NCBI RefSeq assembly: GCF_040370365.1
Contig: NZ_BAABWQ010000002.1
Coordinates: 124,001 to 188,000, forward strand
DNA: 64,000 nucleotides
Source: Shimia sp040370365
Lineage (GTDB): Bacteria; Pseudomonadota; Alphaproteobacteria; Rhodobacterales; Rhodobacteraceae
Reading direction: 5' to 3'
Positions within the stretch are counted from its first letter, which is position 1. Each line of letters starts with the position of its first letter. The notes under the pieces are model-generated. The model was given only the letters and a program-made list of their open reading frames with translations, was not told where the DNA came from and did not search any database. Both the position numbers and the translations under genes were made by a program. Of the stretch, positions 24,187-31,313 are shown one piece after another.

Positions 24187-25209
24187 ATGCGCGTTTATTA
24201 CGACCGCGATTGCGACATCAATCTGATCAAAGACATGAAAGTGGCCATCCTGGGCTATGGCTCTCAGGGCCACGCCCATGCGCTGAACCTGCGCGATTCC
24301 GGCGCCAAGAATGTTGTTGTGGCACTGCGCGAAGGCTCCCCTTCTGCCAAAAAAGCCGAAGGCGAAGGCTTGAAGGTAATGGGTATTGCGGAAGCCGCCG
24401 CATGGTGTGACGTGATCATGTTCACCATGCCCGATGAGCTTCAGGCAGAAACCTACAAGAAGTATGTACACGATAACATTAAGCCAGGTGCGGCCATTGC
24501 ATTTGCACACGGCCTTAACGTGCACTTTGGTCTGATTGAGCCCAAAGAAGGCATCGATGTGATCATGATGGCACCTAAGGGCCCGGGCCACACTGTGCGT
24601 GGAGAATACACCAAAGGCGGCGGCGTGCCTTGCCTCGTGGCTGTGGACACCAACTCCACCGGTCGCGCGCTAGAAATCGGCCTGTCTTACTGTTCAGCAA
24701 TCGGTGGCGGCCGTTCTGGCATCATCGAAACCAACTTCCGTGAAGAGTGCGAAACGGACTTGTTTGGTGAGCAGGCTGTGCTTTGCGGCGGCCTGGTTGA
24801 GTTGATCCGTTGTGGCTTTGAGACACTAGTCGAAGCAGGCTATGCTCCTGAAATGGCGTACTTTGAGTGCCTGCACGAAGTGAAACTGATCGTTGACCTG
24901 ATCTATGAAGGCGGGATCGCCAACATGGACTACTCGATTTCCAACACCGCAGAATATGGCCAGTACGTCACCGGTCCACGTATTCTGAAATATGACGAAA
25001 CCAAAGCCCGTATGAAAGAAGTGCTGAACGACATTCAGCAAGGTAAATTCGTACGTGACTTCATGTTGGAAAATGCAGTTGGTCAGCCGACCATCAAAGC
25101 GTCTCGCCGTGCAAACGACGAGCACATCATTGAAGAAACAGGCGCGAAACTGCGCGGCATGATGCCTTGGATCTCTGCCGGCAAAATGGTCGACAAAGAA
25201 AAGAACTAA
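24187..25209 (+). CDS. ilvC: Ketol-acid reductoisomerase
   Basis: A 340-residue class I ketol-acid reductoisomerase: isomerises and reduces 2-acetolactate or 2-aceto-2-hydroxybutyrate with NADPH in valine, leucine and isoleucine synthesis. Rossmann motif GYGSQGHAHALNLRDSG (about 24-40), catalytic VIMMAPKGPGHTVRGEY (about 121-137), and metal ligands in the helical C-terminal domain (DLFGEQAVLCGG, about 190-201; Glu in LHEVKLIVDLIYEGG). AAGGAG precedes ATG 24187. Single gene, with a strong terminator after it and the Lrp pair divergent before it. Confidence 0.98.
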   Translation: MRVYYDRDCDINLIKDMKVAILGYGSQGHAHALNLRDSGAKNVVVALREGSPSAKKAEGEGLKVMGIAEAAAWCDVIMFTMPDELQAETYKKYVHDNIKPGAAIAFAHGLNVHFGLIEPKEGIDVIMMAPKGPGHTVRGEYTKGGGVPCLVAVDTNSTGRALEIGLSYCSAIGGGRSGIIETNFREECETDLFGEQAVLCGGLVELIRCGFETLVEAGYAPEMAYFECLHEVKLIVDLIYEGGIANMDYSISNTAEYGQYVTGPRILKYDETKARMKEVLNDIQQGKFVRDFMLENAVGQPTIKASRRANDEHIIEETGAKLRGMMPWISAGKMVDKEKN

Positions 25210-25226
25210 GCACATTCAGACTTCGG

Positions 25227-25253
25227 AAAAGGGGCCAATAGGCCCCTTTTTTT
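25227..25253 (+). terminator. Rho-independent terminator of ilvC
   Basis: AAAAGGGGCC pairs with GGCCCCTTTT across AATA, with TTT following; it starts 17 bp after the ilvC stop. Confidence 0.93.
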
Positions 25254-25265
25254 GTGTTAGCCACC

Positions 25266-25734
25266 TTAAGCACCACAAGCACTGATGTAAGCTCTTTCCA
25301 AAGGGCTCGCCGAACCGTCATAGTAGTGTTGACGCTTCTCATTAGCCTTTTCGGCCCAAACTTCCCAACTAGTGTGGGGCAAGTTGCCCCGAGATTGTCC
25401 CTCCGACGCGAGGACAAAGGCGACCCTGACCTTTGCTTCAAAATGGGCGTTTCTGCCGGGGTGCCACCTCCTTGCAAAGCTCTTCCCCTCTTCGAACTCA
25501 AACGCTGTGCTCAACGTGCTGTGTCCGTCATAAAGCACGATCTCATACACGGAACAGCCAATACTCGGCTCGATAGGAGGGTCCTTAGATGCATCGCACT
25601 GATACCGGCAGAATCAGCCCCTCTGCCAAGGGCCACCCGCGTCCAATGCGTCGCACAAAAACATCGAAAGCCACGGGAACACCAAAGTTTACCGCAACGG
25701 ATTTCGAAATGTTTTCAGTTATTTGCCACTTCAT
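25266..25734 (-). pseudogene. Decayed SRPBCC (AHSA1-type) domain gene
   Basis: Two overlapping minus-strand frames together spell an SRPBCC/AHSA1 protein. From ATG 25734 the first frame reads ITENISKSVAVNFGVPVAFD then VFVRRIGRGWPLAEG, like the family's N-terminus, before running out at a TAA at 25585-25587. The rest lies in another frame (open from 25613 down to 25266): IEPSIGCSVYEIVLYDG, FEEGKSFARRWHPGRN and YYDGSASPLERAYISA, which match the family's IEP..G..IYE, W.P...F.W.PGR and GYD.GW..VL..Y patterns. A frame change and several non-consensus residues show the gene is broken. In intact form this gene usually follows an ArsR gene, whose remnant lies directly upstream. Confidence 0.65.
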
Positions 25735-25792
25735 TCACGACATCAACTTCAGCTAAAAAATCTCACAGGACAGCGCCTTAAGAACCGTCCCC

Positions 25793-26031
25793 TCAATCTC
25801 GCAATTCAGAGCGTCTCTCTTTTCGGACCACGTACTTACGTCGTTTTCCTCTTGCGGTTAGGGCCACAAGTCCAGTATTCGAAAGGACCTACAAATGTTG
25901 TGAAACCGCCGGGAGAAACACCGGCAAACTTTGTGCCATTTGATCTACTGCTGCAGGCTTTCGCGCAACCGTTTCAACCACTTGGCGCCTGATTGGGTCG
26001 GCAAAACTAAGAGCCCAATTATGTAAACCAT
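25793..26031 (-). pseudogene. Decayed ArsR-family regulator gene
   Basis: The minus strand reads ALSFADPIRRQVVETVARKP then VDQMAQSLPVFLPAVSQHL, a clear ArsR winged helix (family pattern ALADPTRR..I...LA and ..S.PAVSQHLKVL). The codon after SQHL is TAG (25889-25891) where the family has Lys (AAG), a one-base change. After it the same frame continues with family-like VLSNTGLVALTARGKRRKYVV until TGA at 25793-25795. The upstream boundary is uncertain: ATG 26031 (MVYII...) is in another frame, so there may be a second lesion at the start. It faces away from the EamA gene and sits just before the SRPBCC remnant. Confidence 0.65.
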
Positions 26032-26119
26032 TGCTGACGGCAAGCAAAAATCCAAGTGATGCCAATGCCTGCTTGACCTGCTTGTTAATTCGCCGCTTTG
26101 TAGCGCAAAACGAAAGCAC

Positions 26120-27043
26120 ATGATGCCCCCTACAAACACACCTCAAATCACGCCGATGAGCTGGATAATGGTCGCAACTCTCGGTTTTGTCTGGGGCGGT
26201 ACTTTTATGGTACAAAAACTCGCGCTCAATTATCTGCCACCGATTTGGGTCGCGGCGGCGCGTCTTGGCTTTGCTGCACTTATCACTCTGGCAATCTGGC
26301 GCCTGCGCAGCGGACACATGTTCACCACGAAAGAAACCGACTGGCCACGCCTGCTTTGGGTCTCTCTGCTGAGTGCAGCAGTGCCTTTTATGCTCCTGGC
26401 GTGGGCGCAACAGTATGTAAGCTCAGCATTTACGGGAGTATCAATGGCTGCCGTGGCACTGATTGTACTTCCTTTGGCGCATTTCTTTGTCCCGGGCGAG
26501 CGCATGACGCTGCGGCGCTGCCTCGGCTTCGTCATCGGCTTTTCAGGCGTTGTGGTACTGATCGGGCCGGCAGCCTTGGCTTCAAACGGCAGCCTGCTGG
26601 AAGGTTGGGGGCGCATGGCGTGCTTTGCCGCGGCCACTTGCTATGCCGTATCGTCAATCTTGATGCGCCGCCTACCGCCTCTCGACCCGTTTGGACTCTC
26701 TGCCACAACATTGATTTTTGGTGCCGCTTTGGTCATTCCTTTGGCACTCATCCAGTCAGGCCCGCCACCAATTCCGTCTACTGAAGGCTTGGTTATTGTT
26801 GCGATCCTTGGCCTAGTGCCAACGGCGGCTGCTGGCTTGTTGCGCATTTTGGTCATTCGCACGGCTGGACCAGTGTTCATGAGCCTGACCAACTACCAAG
26901 TACCGCTTTGGTCTGTGATATTTGGCGTCACCGTAATGGGCGAACCCCTTCCAGGATCGCTCATCTGGGCCACGCTGTTAATCTTATCCGGTGTCGCGCT
27001 CAGCCAGTTTGGATCGATGAGAAAGCTTTTTGGAGGCGGCTAG
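26120..27043 (+). CDS. EamA/DMT-family transporter
   Basis: A 307-residue inner-membrane protein with ten predicted helices in two EamA repeats (about 15-145 and 160-295), the drug/metabolite transporter fold. Signatures are FVWGGTFMVQKLALNYLPPIWVAAAR at the start (shown in part) and ITNYQ-like SLTNYQVPLWSVIFGVTVMGEP in the second half. Such proteins export amino acids or metabolites; the substrate is unknown. It is convergent with glmM (12 bp between stops). The short region upstream is shared with the decayed ArsR gene. Confidence 0.88.
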   Translation: MMPPTNTPQITPMSWIMVATLGFVWGGTFMVQKLALNYLPPIWVAAARLGFAALITLAIWRLRSGHMFTTKETDWPRLLWVSLLSAAVPFMLLAWAQQYVSSAFTGVSMAAVALIVLPLAHFFVPGERMTLRRCLGFVIGFSGVVVLIGPAALASNGSLLEGWGRMACFAAATCYAVSSILMRRLPPLDPFGLSATTLIFGAALVIPLALIQSGPPPIPSTEGLVIVAILGLVPTAAAGLLRILVIRTAGPVFMSLTNYQVPLWSVIFGVTVMGEPLPGSLIWATLLILSGVALSQFGSMRKLFGGG

Positions 27044-27055
27044 CCAAGCCAGCTC

Positions 27056-28402
27056 TCAAGCGACAGCGATGCGAACGGCATCAACAACGCTATCGACTGC
27101 GACTCCTAAGAGAGCCTCGTCCTCGCATTCCGCCATCACGCGCACTAAAGGTTCCGTACCCGATTTGCGGATGAGTAAGCGCCCCTTGCCCGTCAACGCT
27201 CGCTCAGCTTCGGCAATTGCCATTTTGACAGCAGCCTCCTCCAACGGCGTCTGACCTGCTTTGTAGCGCACATTTTTTAGTAACTGTGGGACGGTTTCAA
27301 AAACCCGAGCCAATGCACTCGCCGGCTTGCCAGTCTCAACCATTGCGGCCAAAAATTGTAGCCCAGCCATCAATCCATCACCGGTCGTGGCATAGTCGGT
27401 CATAACGATGTGACCGGATTGCTCACCACCTAGATTGTAGCCACAACGTCTCATCGCTTCGACCACGTACCGGTCGCCAACGGCGGTTCGCTCTAACCCC
27501 ACTCCTTGTGACTCCAAGAAGCGCTCCAATCCAAGGTTCGACATCACTGTGGCGACCAAAGCTCCGCCCTTCAGCTGGCCTGATTTCGCCCATCGGGAGG
27601 CAAAAAGACCCATGATTTGATCACCATCCGCAACTTGGCCTGTTTCGTCGATGATCATCACGCGGTCGGCATCGCCATCCAAACAGATGCCAACGTCAGC
27701 ACCATGAGCCACAACAGCTTCTTGTGCGGTCTTAGGGCTGGTGGAGCCACAATTTTGGTTGATGTTGTACCCATTGGGCACCACACCTACTGTAATCACT
27801 TCAGCGCCGAGCTCCCAAAGGGCTTCTGGCGCAGCACGGTAAGCCGCACCATTGGCACAATCGACCACCACTTTTACACCATTGAGAGGCAAATCACGCG
27901 GCAAGGAACTCTTGACGCGCTCAATGTAGCGAAAGCGCCCGTCGTCAATGCGCCGCGCACGACCAATGTTCTGCGCCTGCGCGGGCTCCACGCCGCTTTC
28001 GATCAGTTTTTCTATTTGCAACTCAGCTTCATCTGAAAGCTTAAATCCATCGGGGCCAAAGAACTTGATACCGTTGTCCTCGGCAGGGTTGTGGCTGGCG
28101 GAAATCATCACACCGAGGTCTGCGCGCATAGACGTTGTCAGCAACCCCACCGCAGGGGTTGGAACCGGTCCTAAGAGAAACACGTTCATGCCCGTCGAAG
28201 TTAACCCAGCCGTCAATGCACTCTCAAACATATAACCTGAAAGTCGCGTGTCTTTCCCAATCACCACGCGGTGCTGATTGGTCCCATCGTTGCGGAAAAA
28301 CCGCCCGACAGCCGCGCCGATTCTCAGAGCCATTTCTGCGGTCATCGGGTGCGTGTTGGCGGTGCCTCGCACGCCGTCAGTTCCAAAAAATTTACGCGCC
28401 AT
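27056..28402 (-). CDS. glmM: Phosphoglucosamine mutase
   Basis: A 448-residue phosphohexomutase converting glucosamine-6-phosphate to glucosamine-1-phosphate for peptidoglycan and lipid A synthesis. N-terminal KFFGTDGVRGTANTHPMT, active serine in MISASHNPAEDNGIKFFG (about residue 102), the metal loop CLDGDADRVMIID (about 241-253), GGEQSGHIV (about 325-333) and the phosphate-binding RKSGTEPLVRVMAE (about 412-425). The start overlaps the folP stop by 11 bp, so it is the last gene of folB-folP-glmM. Confidence 0.97.
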   Translation of the reverse strand: MARKFFGTDGVRGTANTHPMTAEMALRIGAAVGRFFRNDGTNQHRVVIGKDTRLSGYMFESALTAGLTSTGMNVFLLGPVPTPAVGLLTTSMRADLGVMISASHNPAEDNGIKFFGPDGFKLSDEAELQIEKLIESGVEPAQAQNIGRARRIDDGRFRYIERVKSSLPRDLPLNGVKVVVDCANGAAYRAAPEALWELGAEVITVGVVPNGYNINQNCGSTSPKTAQEAVVAHGADVGICLDGDADRVMIIDETGQVADGDQIMGLFASRWAKSGQLKGGALVATVMSNLGLERFLESQGVGLERTAVGDRYVVEAMRRCGYNLGGEQSGHIVMTDYATTGDGLMAGLQFLAAMVETGKPASALARVFETVPQLLKNVRYKAGQTPLEEAAVKMAIAEAERALTGKGRLLIRKSGTEPLVRVMAECEDEALLGVAVDSVVDAVRIAVA

Positions 28403-29411
28403 TGGCTTCTCCTGTCGTCACTGCTTGCCACAGTTTCAAGGCTTGATGGGTTTGCCCCACATCATGTACGCGCACAATTTGCGCGCCTTGCGCGACCGCT
28501 GCAAGCGCGACTGCAATGGAGCCCGGCGCCCGCTCCGTCGCAAGCGGAGCCCTGCCGATGGTGCCGATGAATTTTTTGCGCGACGCGCCCAAAAGTATTG
28601 GACATCCCAGGCTGTGAAAAAGGCTCAGTCGAGCCAACAAAGCAAGGTTATGAGCAAGTGTTTTTCCAAAACCAATACCCGGATCAACGATGATCTTGGA
28701 ACGCGAGATACCGCTGCTGATCAAGTGCTCAACTTGTGTTTCAAGGAAGTCATAAACATCCAATAGAACATCATCATACTGCGGACTGGTCTGCATGGTG
28801 GCCGGGTCACCTTGGGCATGCATTACACAAACCGGCACGTTGCGTTGCTGCGCAACTGACACTAAAGCCGGATCAAATGTAAATCCCGAAACATCGTTGA
28901 CCAGACCTGCGCCTGCTTTCAAAGCTGCACGAGCAACTTGGGACTTGCGGGTATCAATACTAACCGGGAGATCAATGGCGGTAGAGATCGCCGAGATTGC
29001 AGGAGCTGTTCGGGCGACTTCCTCGCTTTCCGGGACATAAGCTGCCCCGGGGCGTGTAGATTCCCCGCCAACATCAATGATATCTGCGCCGTCGTTTTTC
29101 ATCTGCTGTGCGCGTCCGAGAGCTTGATCGGCGCCCTCAAAGTCGCCCCCGTCAGAAAAGCTATCCGGCGTGACATTCAAGATGCCCATTATGTTTGGAC
29201 GCAACATAGACAACGTGCCAACAGCATCACGCTGCACTGTGATACGCTCCAAAATGTTTGCAGGAATGCTCTTGGCGTCCTGCAATATTGGGGCACAACC
29301 ACGCTCAAGTTTCTCTACTTGCTGAAACCAGCACCATCCCCCTGCCAAGACTTGCGCATCAGAAGGGCGGGACGCGTCCGTTTGTGGGATTGCACGATAG
29401 TAAACAGTCAT
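28392..29411 (-). CDS. folP: Dihydropteroate synthase
   Basis: A 339-residue enzyme joining 4-aminobenzoate to the pterin pyrophosphate in folate synthesis. The TIM barrel begins near residue 70: MGILNVTPDSFSDGGDF, DVGGESTRPGA, VSIDTRKSQVARAAL, DPGIGFGKT and LGASRKKFIG. About 70 extra N-terminal residues precede the barrel, a form seen in Rhodobacterales. It lies between folB (39 bp upstream) and glmM (11-bp overlap). Confidence 0.96.
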   Translation of the reverse strand: MTVYYRAIPQTDASRPSDAQVLAGGWCWFQQVEKLERGCAPILQDAKSIPANILERITVQRDAVGTLSMLRPNIMGILNVTPDSFSDGGDFEGADQALGRAQQMKNDGADIIDVGGESTRPGAAYVPESEEVARTAPAISAISTAIDLPVSIDTRKSQVARAALKAGAGLVNDVSGFTFDPALVSVAQQRNVPVCVMHAQGDPATMQTSPQYDDVLLDVYDFLETQVEHLISSGISRSKIIVDPGIGFGKTLAHNLALLARLSLFHSLGCPILLGASRKKFIGTIGRAPLATERAPGSIAVALAAVAQGAQIVRVHDVGQTHQALKLWQAVTTGEANGA

Positions 29412-29450
29412 TGCTGTTGAATGGGCAAAGCCGGATCAAAAGGCAAGAGT

Positions 29451-30398
29451 TCACAGCATTTTCTGTGTGATCTCTATGCCTTTCACTGCAAAATCGGGTT
29501 GCGAAACCTGCGCCGTATCCGCACCGATCGCCAAGAACTCAGAGGCCTGCATTTCCTGCGCGAACCAGAGGGCAAGCGCCAGCGTATCACTCGGCGGCCC
29601 CATAGGTCCTTCAACTGCGTCCAGTACAATTTTTGATGGCGCCCACACACAGGTCTGACCATTCTTCATGGCCCAATCAAGTTCGGTCCGCGTGTCCACA
29701 ACCACACAGCGGTTGTCCTGCGCAGCCAACATCCAGGCATTTTGCTCAAGCGCCAGCAGATCTACCCGGCGTTGTGTCATGGTTTGGCCTGTCTGAACGA
29801 CATCCATGTCCGGGGCGTCAACGCAAAAAATCAAAGGTATCTCGGAAGCCAGCAACTGGTCGATCCATCCGTTCAGATTCTGCGAAGCCCTTGCCGCGTT
29901 GGACAAGAAAACCACACGCGGCTGCAATACTTCCTCTTCCTGAACCTCTTCCACAGGCACCAAATGTGTCGTGCGACTGCGTACAATCTCAACGCCCAAA
30001 GCGCCTGGTCCGCGATCCAGCTTCTCGATACGGACAAACACACGCTGGGCTTGCGGCTCCAAGAGCACCCGATCCGCCACACGCGCAGCCAATGTTTCCA
30101 AAAGATTGAGGCGTTCCGCCGCCAACTCATGCGCAATGGCATCTGTTACCTTGTCGTAGGACAAAATCCGGTCGACATCATCTTCTACAGCAGCGCTGAC
30201 TGGTAGCACTTCGACAACAACGTTAAAGCAAATCCGTTGGGTTGTGCCACGCTCCGTCTGAAATGCACCAATTTCCACATCCACTACATGATCACGCAAC
30301 GAAATTCGATCAAGCGGCTTACGAGCTGTATCGCTTGAGGCTGTGGCTTCCGCACGTTCAGAAGGATGGGCAAAAGCCAATCGAATTTCGTTGCTCAT
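29451..30398 (-). CDS. folB: Dihydroneopterin aldolase with C-terminal amino-acid-kinase-like extension
   Basis: A 315-residue protein, more than twice the usual FolB length of about 120. Residues 30-145 are a FolB domain (ISLRDHVVDVEIGAFQTERG, SYDKVTDAIAHELAAERLNLLETLA, VFVRIEKLDRGPGALGVEI), which forms 6-hydroxymethyl-dihydropterin for folate synthesis. The remaining 170 residues resemble the fold of amino acid kinases: RRVDLLALEQNAWMLAAQ matches the family's helix after the GGG loop, TCVWAPSKIVLDAVEGPM and PPSDTLALALWFAQEMQASE match the P..WDVTSDSLAAWLA block. The Gly-rich phosphate loop is not evident, so this part may be non-catalytic. First gene of folB-folP-glmM. Confidence 0.85.
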   Translation of the reverse strand: MSNEIRLAFAHPSERAEATASSDTARKPLDRISLRDHVVDVEIGAFQTERGTTQRICFNVVVEVLPVSAAVEDDVDRILSYDKVTDAIAHELAAERLNLLETLAARVADRVLLEPQAQRVFVRIEKLDRGPGALGVEIVRSRTTHLVPVEEVQEEEVLQPRVVFLSNAARASQNLNGWIDQLLASEIPLIFCVDAPDMDVVQTGQTMTQRRVDLLALEQNAWMLAAQDNRCVVVDTRTELDWAMKNGQTCVWAPSKIVLDAVEGPMGPPSDTLALALWFAQEMQASEFLAIGADTAQVSQPDFAVKGIEITQKML

Positions 30399-30526
30399 TT
30401 TGAGTCATCCATACGCACTAGGGGTCAGAGCCGGTTTCGTAATTCCCTGCCATTATCAGGCGAAACAGAATCTCGCCATAGCTCAAAGACGGCAGACGAA
30501 CCATATTTTGCGAAGTGTGGCCGAAG

Positions 30527-31168
30527 TCAGTTCTGCGAAAGGCGCGTCGGCATCCGGTAGAAGTGATGTACGCCAATTGTCGTTGTTCTCTCAAACGTGC
30601 GCGACCAGCGCGGGTTGACCGCTTTTGTATGATAGTGCGTAGCACCATTTGTCAGCGTTTTTGGCGCTCCATCCAGAAGCAAATGTGCAACTTTGCCGAC
30701 GCGCTCGTACGCATCACGTTCGTGAATTTTGTCGCTTACACCATCGCAGTTATAGGTAAATTGGCACTGGTATTTACGGCCGCTCGACGTACCCTGGTTA
30801 ATCACTCCGCAAACGCTTTGCGGGAAAGATGCGTGATCAGCGCGGTTCATTATCACTTCTGCGACCGCGAACTGCCCTTTTACACTTTCACCCCGCGCTT
30901 CAAAATAGAGAGCCTGAGACAAACACTGCCATTCAGCGGTCCGGTGAGCTTCCTCTACTTTGGGCAATTCATCGATAAAAGCACGGCTAAACGAAATCTC
31001 TGTGGGTTTGTTCTTTTTAGATGTGAAAATATCGCGCAGCGTCTTACCGTCAAACAAAACCAACTGTCGCGGCTTGGACTTGTCTGTCGATGTCGCTGGG
31101 GTGGTCTCTGCCATTCCTGCTCCCGCAAAAATCGCGGCAACCAAAACAGATCCAATCAGATTACGCAT
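30527..31168 (-). CDS. SleB-type cell wall hydrolase
   Basis: A 213-residue exported protein with signal peptide (MRNLIGSVLVAAIFAGAGMA) and a C-terminal Hydrolase_2 (SleB/CwlJ) domain from about residue 78: CLSQALYFEARGESVKGQFA (the Glu of YFEARGE is the presumed catalytic residue), AEVIMNRADHASFPQSVCGVINQ, CQFTYNCDG and GATHYHTKAVNPRWSRTF. Such enzymes are lytic transglycosylases acting on peptidoglycan in the periplasm. Alone on its strand with 128 bp to folB downstream. First characterised in spore germination, but widespread in non-sporing alphaproteobacteria. Confidence 0.88.
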   Translation of the reverse strand: MRNLIGSVLVAAIFAGAGMAETTPATSTDKSKPRQLVLFDGKTLRDIFTSKKNKPTEISFSRAFIDELPKVEEAHRTAEWQCLSQALYFEARGESVKGQFAVAEVIMNRADHASFPQSVCGVINQGTSSGRKYQCQFTYNCDGVSDKIHERDAYERVGKVAHLLLDGAPKTLTNGATHYHTKAVNPRWSRTFERTTTIGVHHFYRMPTRLSQN

Positions 31169-31313
31169 TATGACCTCGATAGGGGAACAAATCCCAAGCA
31201 GCTATTAAACGGGGGCTTTCATAAAGAAATTTCTTGAATTCGTCCACTCAACGACTTGCCGCATGTCACCGTGGCACAGAAACGAAAGTCAAAATTGTTA
31301 AAAAACCGTTAAT

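Noticed and set aside
25254..25781. 175-codon plus-strand frame after ilvC
   Set aside because: The opposite strand explains the region as decayed ArsR/SRPBCC genes; the plus frame has no start signal and an Arg/Ser/Thr-rich shadow composition.
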